This document shows, piece after piece, positions 44,580-53,764 of a stretch of 64,000 bases of DNA (its first letter is position 1; the number at the start of each line of letters is the position of its first letter). This DNA comes from Microbacterium lushaniae. Lineage in GTDB: Bacteria > Actinomycetota > Actinomycetes > Actinomycetales > Microbacteriaceae. The stretch spans positions 1 through 64,000 of the forward strand of contig NZ_CP044232.1 of the NCBI RefSeq assembly GCF_008727775.1, given 5' to 3'. A program made the position numbers and the translations under genes. The notes under the pieces were generated by a model, which worked only from the letters and a program-made list of their open reading frames with translations, did no database searches and had not been told where the DNA came from.

Positions 44580-45386
44580 GTGGCCAACCGCCTGAGACGC
44601 CGGCTGACGCAGGCACGCGCCGAGCGCCGCGGCATCCTGATGGGCTTCCTGCCCGCCGGCTACCCCGACCCCGACCGCTTCCGCCTCGCCGCCGGTGCGG
44701 CATTCGAGGCGGGACTGGACGCGCTGGAAGTGAGCATGCCCGGGCCAGCGCCAGCGCTGGATGGCCCGCTCATCCAGGCGGCGGCCCTGCAGGCCTCGCA
44801 CCACCTCGGCTCCATCGCGGAGGCGCTCGAACTCGCCGCGTCCAGCCGCCGCGACCCGGGGGACTCGATCATCGCCCTCGCGTACGCCCGCACGCTGGAG
44901 CGCCTTCCCGCCGACGAGTTCCTCGACGCGCTCGCCGCCGCCGACATCGACGGCGTGCTGCTGCCGCAGCATCCCGTCGCCGAGCAGCTCGAGATCGGGG
45001 CCCGGGCGCGAGAGCGCGGCATCGAGCCGGTGATCTTCCTGCACCTGCAGGAGGATCTCGCGCTGCTGTCGTCGGGCGTCTTCCCGGACCCCTTCATCTA
45101 CCTGCAGTCCGCCGAGGGACAGACCGGCGGCCGCTTCAATGCGGCCAAGGCCGCCGAGCGACTCGGCGAACTCGCCGAGGCCTTCGGCGAGCGGCCGTAC
45201 GGCGTGTGCGTCGGGTTCGGTGTGCGCGGGCACGAGGAGGTGCAGCGGCTCATGGTCGCCGGCGCCGACGGCGCGATCATCGGCACGCGCCTGGTCGCCG
45301 CCGCGAACGAGGGTCCGGAGCCGGTGGCGGCGATCGTCGACGAGGTGGCCCCCATCCTCGTACGCCGGGACGAGGCGCGCGCATGA
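44580..45386 (+). CDS. TrpA-like TIM-barrel protein, possible phosphosugar retro-aldolase
   Basis: A 268-residue protein of the tryptophan synthase alpha fold. The two TrpA catalytic acids are kept: Glu50 (DALEVSMP) and Asp61 (LDGPLIQ), aligning with E. coli Glu49 and Asp60. The substrate-binding loop differs (SMPGPAPAL in place of GIPFSDPLA). The phosphate-binding elements remain (YLQSAEGQTGG, GFGV, DGAIIGTRLV). There is no trpB or other trp gene nearby; it begins an operon with a GntR regulator, an ABC sugar importer and an FGGY kinase. TrpA performs a retro-aldol cleavage giving glyceraldehyde-3-phosphate, so this paralogue may cleave a phosphorylated sugar. GTG at 44580 follows GAGGAG. 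This role is an inference. Confidence 0.75.
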   Translation: MANRLRRRLTQARAERRGILMGFLPAGYPDPDRFRLAAGAAFEAGLDALEVSMPGPAPALDGPLIQAAALQASHHLGSIAEALELAASSRRDPGDSIIALAYARTLERLPADEFLDALAAADIDGVLLPQHPVAEQLEIGARARERGIEPVIFLHLQEDLALLSSGVFPDPFIYLQSAEGQTGGRFNAAKAAERLGELAEAFGERPYGVCVGFGVRGHEEVQRLMVAGADGAIIGTRLVAAANEGPEPVAAIVDEVAPILVRRDEARA

Positions 45387-46225
45387 GTGACCGGACGCCG
45401 TGGAGCCCGCAGCGGATCTCCTTCAGCCGCAACGACGGCCTGCCGAAGTACCTCGCGATCGCGCGGGCGCTGGCGCTGGCGATCACCGAGGAGGAGCTCA
45501 CCGCCGGCGAGACCCTGCCCTCGCAGAAGGAACTGGCCGAGAGCTTCGGCGTGACGGTCATGACCGTGCGCCAGGCGGTGCAGACCCTCACCGACCAGGG
45601 CCTGCTCAGTACCGAGCAGGGCAAGGGCACGTACGTGCGCAGCCGCCCGTACCGCCTGGAGATGGGGCCGCTGGCAAGCTTCGCGGCGCAGATCGCCGCT
45701 TCGGGCCGGACGCTGCGCACCGAGGTGCTCGGCTACGCCGCGATCGAGGTGTCGCCCCTGGAGCAGCGCCGGATGGCCCTTCCCACGCGTGAGGCGTTCG
45801 AGCTCGTGCGCCTGCGCTACGTCGACGGCGAACCCCTCATCCTGCAGACGTCCCTGCTGCCGCCGGCCATCGCCGCGGGGATCGAGGTGTCTACGCTGGC
45901 GACGCGCTCGCTGTACGAGGTGCTCTCCACCGACCTCGGCATCCGCATCGACCGCGCGACCGAGACGGTTCAGGCCACGAACCTCGACGCCGAATCGGCG
46001 GGCCTCCTGCAGCGTGCCGAAGGGGAGGCCGCCCTGCTGTCGGCCCGCCTCACCCTGAGCGCCGACGGCGCCGCGGTGGTGGATGACCGCGCCCTGACCG
46101 CCGGCGACAGCGTCGTGGTCTCGGCCGAGCGCCGCGCGAACGAGCCGGGCCTGGAGCTCGTGCTCTCCAGCGATGCGCCCATGATCGCCGACGAATCCAC
46201 GCCGTTCGTACGCGGCGGTCGCTGA
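45383..46225 (+). CDS. GntR-family (HutC subfamily) transcriptional regulator
   Basis: A 280-residue regulator with an N-terminal winged HTH (AITEEELTAGETLPSQKELAE, FGVTVMTVRQAVQTLTDQGLL, KGTYV) and a C-terminal UTRA ligand-binding domain (PLASFAAQIAASGRTLRTEVL, QTSLLP, STDLGIRIDRATETVQA). HutC-type regulators usually sense a sugar phosphate or metabolite of the operon they control. The ATG at 45383 overlaps the previous stop (ATGA); the long upstream frame is not the real start. The candidate operator is at 44544-44559. Confidence 0.9.
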   Translation: MSDRTPWSPQRISFSRNDGLPKYLAIARALALAITEEELTAGETLPSQKELAESFGVTVMTVRQAVQTLTDQGLLSTEQGKGTYVRSRPYRLEMGPLASFAAQIAASGRTLRTEVLGYAAIEVSPLEQRRMALPTREAFELVRLRYVDGEPLILQTSLLPPAIAAGIEVSTLATRSLYEVLSTDLGIRIDRATETVQATNLDAESAGLLQRAEGEAALLSARLTLSADGAAVVDDRALTAGDSVVVSAERRANEPGLELVLSSDAPMIADESTPFVRGGR

Positions 46226-46248
46226 CGACCGCCGGGAACAGGAAGACC

Positions 46249-47754
46249 ATGACCCCCACTCTCACGGCCGCACCGGTGCTCGCCACGCGCGGCCTCAGCA
46301 AGGACTACGGCCCCGTCCGCGTCGTCTCCGACCTGACGCTGGAATTCCACGCCGGCAGCATCCACGCCCTCCTCGGCGAGAACGGCGCGGGGAAGTCGAC
46401 GCTCATCAAGATGCTCGCCGGGGTGATCACGCCCAGCGAGGGCGAGGTCGTCATCGACGGTGCACCCGCGGTATTGCGCTCGGTGCGCGACGGGCAGTCG
46501 CGCGGGGTCGTCGCGCTGCCGCAGGAGCTCACGCTCGTGCCCACCCTGGGTGCGGCCGAGAACATCTTCCTCGGCACGCGCCGAGGCGGCATCCCCGGGA
46601 TCGTCGATCGCCGCCGCCTCGACCGCGACGCCGGCGCGCTCCTGGAACGTCTCGGCCAGTCGCTGCCGCTGAACGTGCCGGTGGGGGAGCTCTCGGCCGT
46701 GCAGCAGACGATGATCGCCCTCGCCCGCGCGCTCGCGCGGGATGCGCGCGTGCTGATCCTGGACGAACCGACCGCGGCACTCACCGACACCGAGACCGAG
46801 CAGCTGTTCGTCGTGCTCCGCGCCCTCCGCGACGGCGGGACGGCGATCCTGTACGTCTCGCATCGCCTCGAGGAGGTGTTCGCCCTCGCCGACACCGCCA
46901 CCGTGATGCGCAACGGCCGGCACGTGTGGACCAAGCCGATCGCGCAGACCGACACCGACGACGTGGTGTCGGCGATGATCGGGCGCGAGCACGGGCAGGT
47001 CTACCCGGCCAGGGCCGGGACGGCCGGTCCCGTGCTGCTGGCCGTGGAAGACCTCGGCGGCCACACCCTCCGCGGAGTCAGCCTGCAGGCGCGCTCCGGG
47101 CGCGTGCTCGGCATCGCGGGCCTGGCCGGGGCCGGGCGCAGCGAGCTGCTGAAGATCATCGCCGGCGCCGAGCGCGCGCAGACGGGGCGCGTGCTCCTGG
47201 ACGGTGACGACGTGACCCGCCGGGGGCTGGCGCGGTCGATGGATGCGGGCATCGCCTACGTGCCGGAGGAGCGCCGCAGCCAGGGGCTCGTCATGACGCA
47301 CTCCATCCAGGCCAACATCGCCCTCGGCAACCTCCGTGCGCTGAGCGTGGCGGGCGTGGCATCCTCCCGGCGCGAGCGCGAAGCGGCCGAGCGCGGCCGC
47401 ACCGACCTGCAGATCAAGACGACATCGGTGAGCCAGCCCGTGGAGGAGCTTTCCGGCGGCAACCAGCAGAAGGTCGTCCTGGCCAAATATCTCCAGCGGC
47501 GGCCCCGCGTGCTGTTGCTGGACGAGCCCACCCGCGGCATCGACATCGGCACGAAGGCCGAGATCTATCAGCTCATCCGCCGTCTGGCCGACGAGGGCGT
47601 CGCGGTCGTGGTCGTCTCCAGCGAGATCCCCGAACTGCTGGGGCTCGCCGACGAGATCGCCGTGCTGCACGAGGGCCGGCTCACCGGCATCGCCGACCCC
47701 GCCGCATCCACCGAAGAATCCATCCTCCACCTCTGCTACAGGAAGCCCGAATGA
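46249..47754 (+). CDS. Sugar ABC transporter ATP-binding protein (RbsA-like)
   Basis: A 501-residue protein with two fused ATPase domains. The first has Walker A GENGAGKST and Walker B VLILDEPTAALT. The second has a degenerate Walker A (GLAGAGRSE), normal for this family, with LSGGNQQKVVLAK and VLLLDEPTRGID. It powers uptake of pentoses, hexoses or polyols. ATG at 46249 is preceded by AGGAAG. It overlaps the permease gene by 4 nt. Confidence 0.92.
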   Translation: MTPTLTAAPVLATRGLSKDYGPVRVVSDLTLEFHAGSIHALLGENGAGKSTLIKMLAGVITPSEGEVVIDGAPAVLRSVRDGQSRGVVALPQELTLVPTLGAAENIFLGTRRGGIPGIVDRRRLDRDAGALLERLGQSLPLNVPVGELSAVQQTMIALARALARDARVLILDEPTAALTDTETEQLFVVLRALRDGGTAILYVSHRLEEVFALADTATVMRNGRHVWTKPIAQTDTDDVVSAMIGREHGQVYPARAGTAGPVLLAVEDLGGHTLRGVSLQARSGRVLGIAGLAGAGRSELLKIIAGAERAQTGRVLLDGDDVTRRGLARSMDAGIAYVPEERRSQGLVMTHSIQANIALGNLRALSVAGVASSRREREAAERGRTDLQIKTTSVSQPVEELSGGNQQKVVLAKYLQRRPRVLLLDEPTRGIDIGTKAEIYQLIRRLADEGVAVVVVSSEIPELLGLADEIAVLHEGRLTGIADPAASTEESILHLCYRKPE

Positions 47755-48734
47755 TGTCCACGACCACTCCGCAGGCGCCCGCCGCCGGAACGCGCGGCGC
47801 AGCGCTGCCGGCCCGCCTCGCCTCCTACGGCACCCTGCTCGGCCTGCTCGCCCTCATCGTGCTGTTCGCGGTACTCAAGCCGCAGGTGTTCCTCACACCG
47901 GTGAACTTCACCAACATCCTCGAGCAGCTCGCGATCCTCGCCATGATCGCCGCCGTGCAGACGGTCGTCATGGTCGTCGGCGACTTCGACCTGTCGGTCG
48001 GATCGCTCGCGAGCCTCGTCGGCGTCATCACCGCCCAGCTCCTGGTGGGCGGGATGGATCCGCTGGTGGCGGTCGGACTGGGGCTGCTCACCGGGCTGGC
48101 CGCCGGTGCGATCAACGGATTCCTCGTGGCCTACCTGGGTCTGTCGGCGTTCATCGCGACCCTCGCCACGATGACCTCGTTCACGGGCTTGGCGCTGCTG
48201 CTGTCCAACGGCGCCACCGTCTTCGGCCTCCCGGAGGGTTTCGTGTGGCTCGGTCAGGGGCGGGTGGGCCCGGTTCCCGTTCCGGTCATCGTCGCGGTCA
48301 TCCTCGTGCTGCTGGTGTGGTTCGCGCTGTCCAAGACCGTACTCGGGCGCAGCTGGTACGCCGTGGGCGGCAACGCGGAGGCGGCGCGACTGTCGGGCGT
48401 GAACACCAAGCTCGTGCGCTTCTCCGCGTTCGTCGTGGCCGGTTTCGGCGCGGCGCTGGCGGGCATCGTGCTGACCGCGCGGCTGGCATCGGGTCACCCC
48501 ACCGCGGCCGACCCGCTCATGCTGTCCTCGATCGCCGCCGTCTTCCTCGGCATCACCCTCTCCCGGGCCGGCCAGCCCACCGTCGGCGGCACCGTCGTGG
48601 GCCTGGGCATCGTCGGCGTGCTCAACAACGGCCTGAACATCCTGCAGGTCAACAGCTACGTGCAGCAGGTTCTCACCGGCGTGATCATCGTCCTGGCCGT
48701 GAGCCTCAGCCGCCTGAGCCGGAAGCGGCGCTGA
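47751..48734 (+). CDS. Sugar ABC transporter permease (RbsC-like)
   Basis: A 327-residue permease with about 8-10 membrane segments and the family core VVMVVGDFDLSVGSLASLVGV and YAVGGNAEAARLSGVNTKLVRF. It forms the membrane channel with the RbsA-like ATPase, probably as a homodimer, since only one permease is encoded. ATG at 47751 overlaps the ATPase stop; it ends just before the kinase gene. Confidence 0.92.
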   Translation: MMSTTTPQAPAAGTRGAALPARLASYGTLLGLLALIVLFAVLKPQVFLTPVNFTNILEQLAILAMIAAVQTVVMVVGDFDLSVGSLASLVGVITAQLLVGGMDPLVAVGLGLLTGLAAGAINGFLVAYLGLSAFIATLATMTSFTGLALLLSNGATVFGLPEGFVWLGQGRVGPVPVPVIVAVILVLLVWFALSKTVLGRSWYAVGGNAEAARLSGVNTKLVRFSAFVVAGFGAALAGIVLTARLASGHPTAADPLMLSSIAAVFLGITLSRAGQPTVGGTVVGLGIVGVLNNGLNILQVNSYVQQVLTGVIIVLAVSLSRLSRKRR

Positions 48735-48735
48735 C

Positions 48736-50229
48736 ATGACCCTGATCGCGGGCCTGGACATCGGCACGTCGAGCGTCAAGCTCGCCGTGCTGACGTCCGA
48801 GGGAGCGGTGATCGCGCGGGCCACCGCGTCGTACGACACCGTCCACGGCGCCGGCGGCATCATCGAGCAGCGCCCCGAGGACTGGTGGGATGCGGCGTGC
48901 CGTGCGCTCGCCGACACCGGCATGGCCCACCGCATCGACGCCCTCGGCGTCACAGGGCAGATGCAGGACCTCATTGTCATCGGCGCCGACGGCCGGTCGC
49001 TGCGCCCCGCGCTGCTGTACTCCGACACGCGCGCGGGCGCCCAGCATGAGCGGCTGCGCGCGAGCATCCCCGAGTGGGAGCGGCGCACGGGCAACCACCA
49101 GGACCTCACGAACGTCGCCGCGAAGCTCGCGTGGCTCGTCGAGCACGAACCGCGTGTCCTCCCGGAGGCGGCGCAGCTGTTCTTCGGCGCCGCGGGCTAC
49201 CTGGCGTGGCGCGCGGGGGGCCGGGCGACGTGCGACGTGACGACCGCGTCGACGACCGGACTGCTCGACATCGACGCGCGCACATGGCTCGGCGACGCCA
49301 TCGAGGCATCCGGCGCACCCGCCGACCGCTTCCCCGCTCTTGTGGGCGCCGAGCCCGGCGACGCACTGGCCGGGACCGTCTCGCCCGCGGCCGCCGCCCA
49401 GCTCGGCGTGCGGGCGGGCATCCCCGTCGCCGTCGCCACCGGAGACGCCGGCTCGGCCACCGACGGCCTGGTCGGATCCACCCCCGGCGACGCGTACCTG
49501 TACCTCGGCACCACCGGGTGGCTCGCGGGCGTGACCGCCGGCGCACCGGCCGAACCCTCGCCCATCCACTCCCTCGTGCTCCCCGGATGGCACCACCGCC
49601 TGCGCATCGGCGCCGTGCAGTCGGCCGGATCGGCGGCGGCGTGGGCGCGGCGCACGTTCTTCCCCGACAGCGACTTCGCCGCCGTGGAGGCAGCCGTAGC
49701 CGATCGCGTCGGCGACCTCTCCGCCCGCCCGCTGTGCCTTCCGGGGCTCGCGGGGGAGCGCACGCCGGTGCGCGACGGGCACTTCCGTGGCGCTTTCGTC
49801 GGCGTGACGGAGGCCACGGATGCCGCCGACCACTACCTCGCGGTGCTCACCGGCGTCGCGATGGGTCTTCGCCACGCGGCCGAGGCGATGCAGATCCACC
49901 AGACCCGCATCCCCGCCGTCGGGGGTGCGGTCGCCTCGCCGGCGTGGCGGCAGATCCTCGCCGACGTCTTCGACGCGACGATCGTCACGGGTGACGCGGA
50001 AGACCCGGGATGCGTGTCGGCGGCACGCGCCGCCGCCGAGGCGACAGGGCTGGGTGGCCGCATCCGGCCACTGCTGGCACCGGGCGCCGTCGTAGAGGAG
50101 ACCCACCCGGGTCCCGCCCGCAGCGGCTACGGGCGCCTGCTGGCAGCGCACCGCGAGCTCTACCCGGCTCTCGCGGGGACATTCCACGCCCTCGCGGGGA
50201 TGTCGCCGCAAGCGCTGCCCGACGAGTGA
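48736..50229 (+). CDS. FGGY-family carbohydrate kinase
   Basis: A 497-residue kinase of the xylulokinase/gluconokinase group. The N-terminal ATP-binding motif is GLDIGTSSVKLAV and the acceptor-site region is GVTGQMQDLIV; later DAGSATDGLVGS and TTGWLAG form the second domain, and GGAVASPAWRQILADVF the C-terminal nucleotide site. It should phosphorylate an incoming ketose or polyol. The sugar is not predicted. It lies 1 bp after the permease in the same operon, so its substrate is probably the imported one. Confidence 0.9.
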   Translation: MTLIAGLDIGTSSVKLAVLTSEGAVIARATASYDTVHGAGGIIEQRPEDWWDAACRALADTGMAHRIDALGVTGQMQDLIVIGADGRSLRPALLYSDTRAGAQHERLRASIPEWERRTGNHQDLTNVAAKLAWLVEHEPRVLPEAAQLFFGAAGYLAWRAGGRATCDVTTASTTGLLDIDARTWLGDAIEASGAPADRFPALVGAEPGDALAGTVSPAAAAQLGVRAGIPVAVATGDAGSATDGLVGSTPGDAYLYLGTTGWLAGVTAGAPAEPSPIHSLVLPGWHHRLRIGAVQSAGSAAAWARRTFFPDSDFAAVEAAVADRVGDLSARPLCLPGLAGERTPVRDGHFRGAFVGVTEATDAADHYLAVLTGVAMGLRHAAEAMQIHQTRIPAVGGAVASPAWRQILADVFDATIVTGDAEDPGCVSAARAAAEATGLGGRIRPLLAPGAVVEETHPGPARSGYGRLLAAHRELYPALAGTFHALAGMSPQALPDE

Positions 50230-50269
50230 TCCCACTCGCGCACCGATCTCATCCATGAAAGGGAAGACA

Positions 50270-51199
50270 ATGAAGTTGAACAGAACCCTCGCGGCCCTGA
50301 CCGTGACCGCCGTGGCCGGCCTCGGCCTCACCGCATGCGCAGGCGGTGCGGAGGCGGGCGACGGCGGTGACGGGGTCACCGTCACCGTGGTCACGCCGTA
50401 CCTGGCCAACGCCGCGACGAAAGAGGCGATCGACCTCTTCACCGCGGAGGGCGAGGAGCGCGGCTGGACGGTCTCGGTCGTCGACACCGCCGGCGACATG
50501 AACAAGCTCAACAGCGCGTTCCAGGACGCCGCGGCCCAGCAGCCCGACGCCATCGTTCTCGGCACGGGCGACCCGACGCAGATCTCGCTGGGGTTGAAGG
50601 CCGCCGCCGACGCCGACGTGCCGGTGTTCGCGATCGATGCCGGCGCGGCCGATGGCATCGCCGCGAACGTCACGAGCGACAACGTCGATCTCGGGCAGCA
50701 GAGCGCCAATGCCCTCATCGAGGCGATGGGCGGCTCCGGATCGGTCGTCATGCTCACCCACGACCCGCACCCCGGCGTGCGTGCGCGCGCCGAGGGCGCC
50801 CGCGAGGTGTTCCAGGCGGCGGGCATCGAGATCGTCGAGGAGAAGCACGTCAACGTTCCCGGACCGGTGGATGACGCGCGAACCTCGGTACAGGACGTCA
50901 TCTCCGCCCGGGGCGGCGACGTCACCGGCATCTGGGGCGGCTGGGACGAGCCGGCCCTCGGGGCCGTGCAGGCGCTGCAGGCCGCCGGGGTCAGCGACAT
51001 CCCGGTGGTCGGGGTGGACGGTCAGGACTTCGCGCTCGCCGAGATCGAGAAGGGCGGACCGTTCGTCGCCACCGTCAAGCAGGACTGGGCGGCGATCGTC
51101 GTTCAGGTGGCCGACCTCATCGGCGACTACGTCGAGGACGGCACCGAGCCCGAGCAGGGCCAGTACGAACTGCCGGGGACCCTGGTCACCCAGCCCTGA
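50270..51199 (+). CDS. Sugar ABC transporter substrate-binding lipoprotein (RbsB-like)
   Basis: A 309-residue periplasmic-binding-type protein (peripla_BP_4). The signal MKLNRTLAALTVTAVAGLGLTAC ends in lipobox LTAC, so Cys23 is the lipidated residue. The body has VTPYLANAATKEAIDLF and VVGVDGQDFALAEIEKG, typical of RbsB-like proteins. ATG at 50270 follows AAAGGGAAG; an upstream ATG at 50255 is less likely. Its position after the kinase, rather than first, is unusual. A strong hairpin terminator follows. Confidence 0.9.
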   Translation: MKLNRTLAALTVTAVAGLGLTACAGGAEAGDGGDGVTVTVVTPYLANAATKEAIDLFTAEGEERGWTVSVVDTAGDMNKLNSAFQDAAAQQPDAIVLGTGDPTQISLGLKAAADADVPVFAIDAGAADGIAANVTSDNVDLGQQSANALIEAMGGSGSVVMLTHDPHPGVRARAEGAREVFQAAGIEIVEEKHVNVPGPVDDARTSVQDVISARGGDVTGIWGGWDEPALGAVQALQAAGVSDIPVVGVDGQDFALAEIEKGGPFVATVKQDWAAIVVQVADLIGDYVEDGTEPEQGQYELPGTLVTQP

Positions 51200-51216
51200 C
51201 GATACCCACTGCGCAC

Positions 51217-51254
51217 CGCACGATGCCCCGGCCCGACGGCCGGGGCATCGTGCG
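51217..51254. terminator. Bidirectional terminator hairpin
   Basis: A 17-bp perfect stem (CGCACGATGCCCCGGCC with its complement) around a CGAC loop, lying between the convergent binding-protein and MFS genes. No U-tract is obvious, as is common in high-GC actinobacteria. Confidence 0.75.
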
Positions 51255-51274
51255 TGCCGCTGTGCGACGCCCGG

Positions 51275-52534
51275 TCAGCGCTCGGACGGGCGGGAACGCG
51301 AGGGCGCGCCGACGGGCGCGTCGGCGGATGCGACCGCCAGCGGGCGCGCGGCGGAGGAGAACAGGCCCGACAGCACGATCAGGACGACGATCACCAGCAG
51401 GGTGTTCAGCAGTCCCACGTTCTCGCTGATGAAGCCGAGGATCGGCGGTCCGCACAGGAACGCGACGTAGCCGATCGTCGCGGCGGCGCTCACACGCGCG
51501 GGCGCCTTCTCCGGGTCGTCCGCGGCCGCCGACATCCCCAGCGGGAATCCCAGCGACGCGCCCGCGCCCCACAGGGCGGCCCCGAGGAAGACGAGGGGGA
51601 GGGTGGGGGCGAAGATGAACAGGAGGAGCCCCGCCGCGGCGGTGAAGGCGAGCGTGCGCAGCACCGCCACGCGTCCCACCCGATCCACGAGCGGTCCCCC
51701 GAGCACCCGGACGACGGTCATCGCGACCGAGAAGACGGTGAGCGCGGCCGCCCCGAGCGCCTCGTCCGCGCCGTGGTCCTCGACCACCGCGAGCGGCATC
51801 CAGTCGTTGGCGCCGCCCTCCGCGAACGCCATGCCCAGCATGATGACGCCGAGCGCGTACGTGCGCGGCTCGCGCCACGCGCTGACGGCGACGAGGACGC
51901 GCTCGCGCCACGGCGGGCGCGCGGCCGGGGCGGCATCCACGCCGGCATCCTCCCGCGCGGGGATGCCGGCGACGCTGACCAGCGCGAGGAGCACGATCAC
52001 TGCGCCCATGAGGCCGGTGTGGGCGACCACGGTGATCTCGAGAGCCGCCGCCACCACCCCCAGCCCTGCGCCGATCACGGTGCCGAAGCTGAAGAAGGCG
52101 TGGAACAGCGGCAGCAGCGTGCGGCCGCTGGACTTCTCGATCGCGGCGCCCTGGACGTTCATCATGACGTCGACCGCGCCGTTGCCGAACCCGAAGAGCG
52201 CGAGACCGACCAGCACCACGGGGTAGGAGGACAGCAGGTCGGTGCCGATGCCGATGGTCGCGACGCCGATGCCGACGATCACGAGGGCCGTCAGCATCCC
52301 GCGCCGTGCTCCCGCCCGGGCCAGGACGATCGGCGCGATCGACAGGCCGATGATCGAGGCGATCCCCGCGCCCAGGAGCAGCAGGCCGACCGCGATGTTG
52401 TCGATCTCCAGCCCCGACTTGATCGCCGGCACGCGAGAGGCCCACGTGGCGATGCTCAAGCCGCTGGCCAGGAAGATGGCGAAGATCGCGGCGCGCCAGC
52501 GCACGAGCTGAGATCGGGTGGGGGCGTGGGCCAT
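51275..52534 (-). CDS. MFS transporter
   Basis: A 419-residue permease with about 12 membrane segments. Motifs include LARAGARRGML, GRVAVLRTLAF and a central hydrophilic loop. The helix pattern and GFGNGAVDVMMNVQGAAIE resemble the YbjJ/fucose-permease branch. It starts at ATG 52534, divergent from a LacI regulator by 47 bp with a palindrome between, so it is the likely target. The substrate is unknown. Confidence 0.85.
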   Translation of the reverse strand: MAHAPTRSQLVRWRAAIFAIFLASGLSIATWASRVPAIKSGLEIDNIAVGLLLLGAGIASIIGLSIAPIVLARAGARRGMLTALVIVGIGVATIGIGTDLLSSYPVVLVGLALFGFGNGAVDVMMNVQGAAIEKSSGRTLLPLFHAFFSFGTVIGAGLGVVAAALEITVVAHTGLMGAVIVLLALVSVAGIPAREDAGVDAAPAARPPWRERVLVAVSAWREPRTYALGVIMLGMAFAEGGANDWMPLAVVEDHGADEALGAAALTVFSVAMTVVRVLGGPLVDRVGRVAVLRTLAFTAAAGLLLFIFAPTLPLVFLGAALWGAGASLGFPLGMSAAADDPEKAPARVSAAATIGYVAFLCGPPILGFISENVGLLNTLLVIVVLIVLSGLFSSAARPLAVASADAPVGAPSRSRPSER

Positions 52535-52547
52535 GCGGACAGGCTAC

Positions 52548-52559
52548 CGAATCGATTCG
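52548..52559. promoter_or_regulatory. LacI-type operator CGAATCGATTCG
   Basis: A perfect 12-bp palindrome with the AATCGATT core typical of LacI-family operators, in the 47-bp gap between the MFS and lacI-type genes. Confidence 0.65.
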
Positions 52560-52581
52560 ACGCGCGCGGTACGATCACGAC

Positions 52582-53637
52582 ATGAGTGCGCGCCGAGCTA
52601 CCATCGCCGACGTCGCCCGCGGGGCGGGGGTATCGCCCTCGACCGCCTCGGTGGTCTTCAGCGGACGGGCGCCGGTCACCGATGCGACGCGACAGCGCGT
52701 GATCGAGGCCGCCGAGCGCCTGGGCTACACCGGTCCCGACCCGCGGGCCGCGTCGCTTCGGCGGGGGAGCTCGGGAATCGTCGGAGTCGTCGTCGGCGCG
52801 CGCCTGGGAGCGGTCTTCTCCGATCCGGTCACCCGGCTCCAGATGGACGGCCTGGCCGAGGGTCTCGCCGGCGTCGGTGCCGGCTTGCTCCTGCTGCAGG
52901 ACAGCGGCGGGGATGCGGCCGGGCCGTCGCTTCTGACGACCCCCCTGGACGCGGCCGTCCTCGTGGGCTGCAGCGCGCGGATGCGCGAGTCGCTGCAGGT
53001 GCTGCGCGCCCGAGACGTGCCGGTCGTGGTCATCGAGGGAGACGGCGGCGCCGGCGTGCCGCAGATCAGGCTCGACAACCGCGAGGCGCAACGCGAGCTC
53101 GCCGCCCACCTGGCCGGCCTCGGGCACCGTGACGTCGCGATCCTGACGCTGCCGACGTCGGCGGGCCGCCCGCCGGGGTGGCTGGATGCCGCAGCGGAGG
53201 GGCAGATCCAGGTCGATGTCGCCGCCGACCGCCTCGCGGGAGCGCGAGAGGTCTACCCCGATGCGCCGGCCTACGCCGCCGGGGCCAGCCTCATCGACGA
53301 GGGCCTGGCGGCGGGCAGGGTGCTCCTGGCCGACCCCGCCGCCCGCCCCACCGCGGTCATCGCCCAGAGCGACCTCCTCGCCGCGGGCGTCGTGCGCGCT
53401 GCGGAGGAGAGAGGCCTGCGGGTTCCGCACGACCTCAGCGTCACCGGGTTCGACGGCGTCGTCGTGGACGGGCTCTCGCCGTACGAGCTGTCCACGGCGG
53501 TGCAGCCCGCGGCCGAGAAGGGACGTGCCGCCGGTCGCGCGGTCGCCGCGATGCTGGCGGGATCGCCCGCCGAGACCCTGCGGCTGACGTGCACGTTCCA
53601 CGCGGGGAACACGACGGGCCCCGCGCCGGCACGCTGA
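52582..53637 (+). CDS. LacI-family transcriptional regulator
   Basis: A 351-residue repressor. The N-terminal HTH reads TIADVARGAGVSPSTASVVFSGRAPVTDATRQRV, with the hinge helix GPDPRAASLRRG, followed by a sugar-binding PBP-like domain (GIVGVVVGA, RLDNREAQRELAAHLAGLG, GFDGVVVDGLSPYELSTAVQP). It probably represses the divergent MFS gene and itself. The ligand is unknown. Confidence 0.9.
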   Translation: MSARRATIADVARGAGVSPSTASVVFSGRAPVTDATRQRVIEAAERLGYTGPDPRAASLRRGSSGIVGVVVGARLGAVFSDPVTRLQMDGLAEGLAGVGAGLLLLQDSGGDAAGPSLLTTPLDAAVLVGCSARMRESLQVLRARDVPVVVIEGDGGAGVPQIRLDNREAQRELAAHLAGLGHRDVAILTLPTSAGRPPGWLDAAAEGQIQVDVAADRLAGAREVYPDAPAYAAGASLIDEGLAAGRVLLADPAARPTAVIAQSDLLAAGVVRAAEERGLRVPHDLSVTGFDGVVVDGLSPYELSTAVQPAAEKGRAAGRAVAAMLAGSPAETLRLTCTFHAGNTTGPAPAR

Positions 53638-53764
53638 CGCCGGGCGGCAGCGGCGGCGCCGGGCCGAAGAGCCCCCCGGACCGGGCGACCGCCCGCGCCA
53701 CGTAGAATGGTCGGGACACCCCGAGACCCCCGGCATCCTGCCTGTCGACCCCGAGGAGGGCGAA

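Noticed and set aside
44580..45386. Annotation of this gene as ordinary trpA
   Set aside because: The TrpA core is present, but the loop GIPFSDPLA is changed, there is no trpB or trp gene next to it, and it is in a sugar operon. I kept TrpA-like without a symbol.
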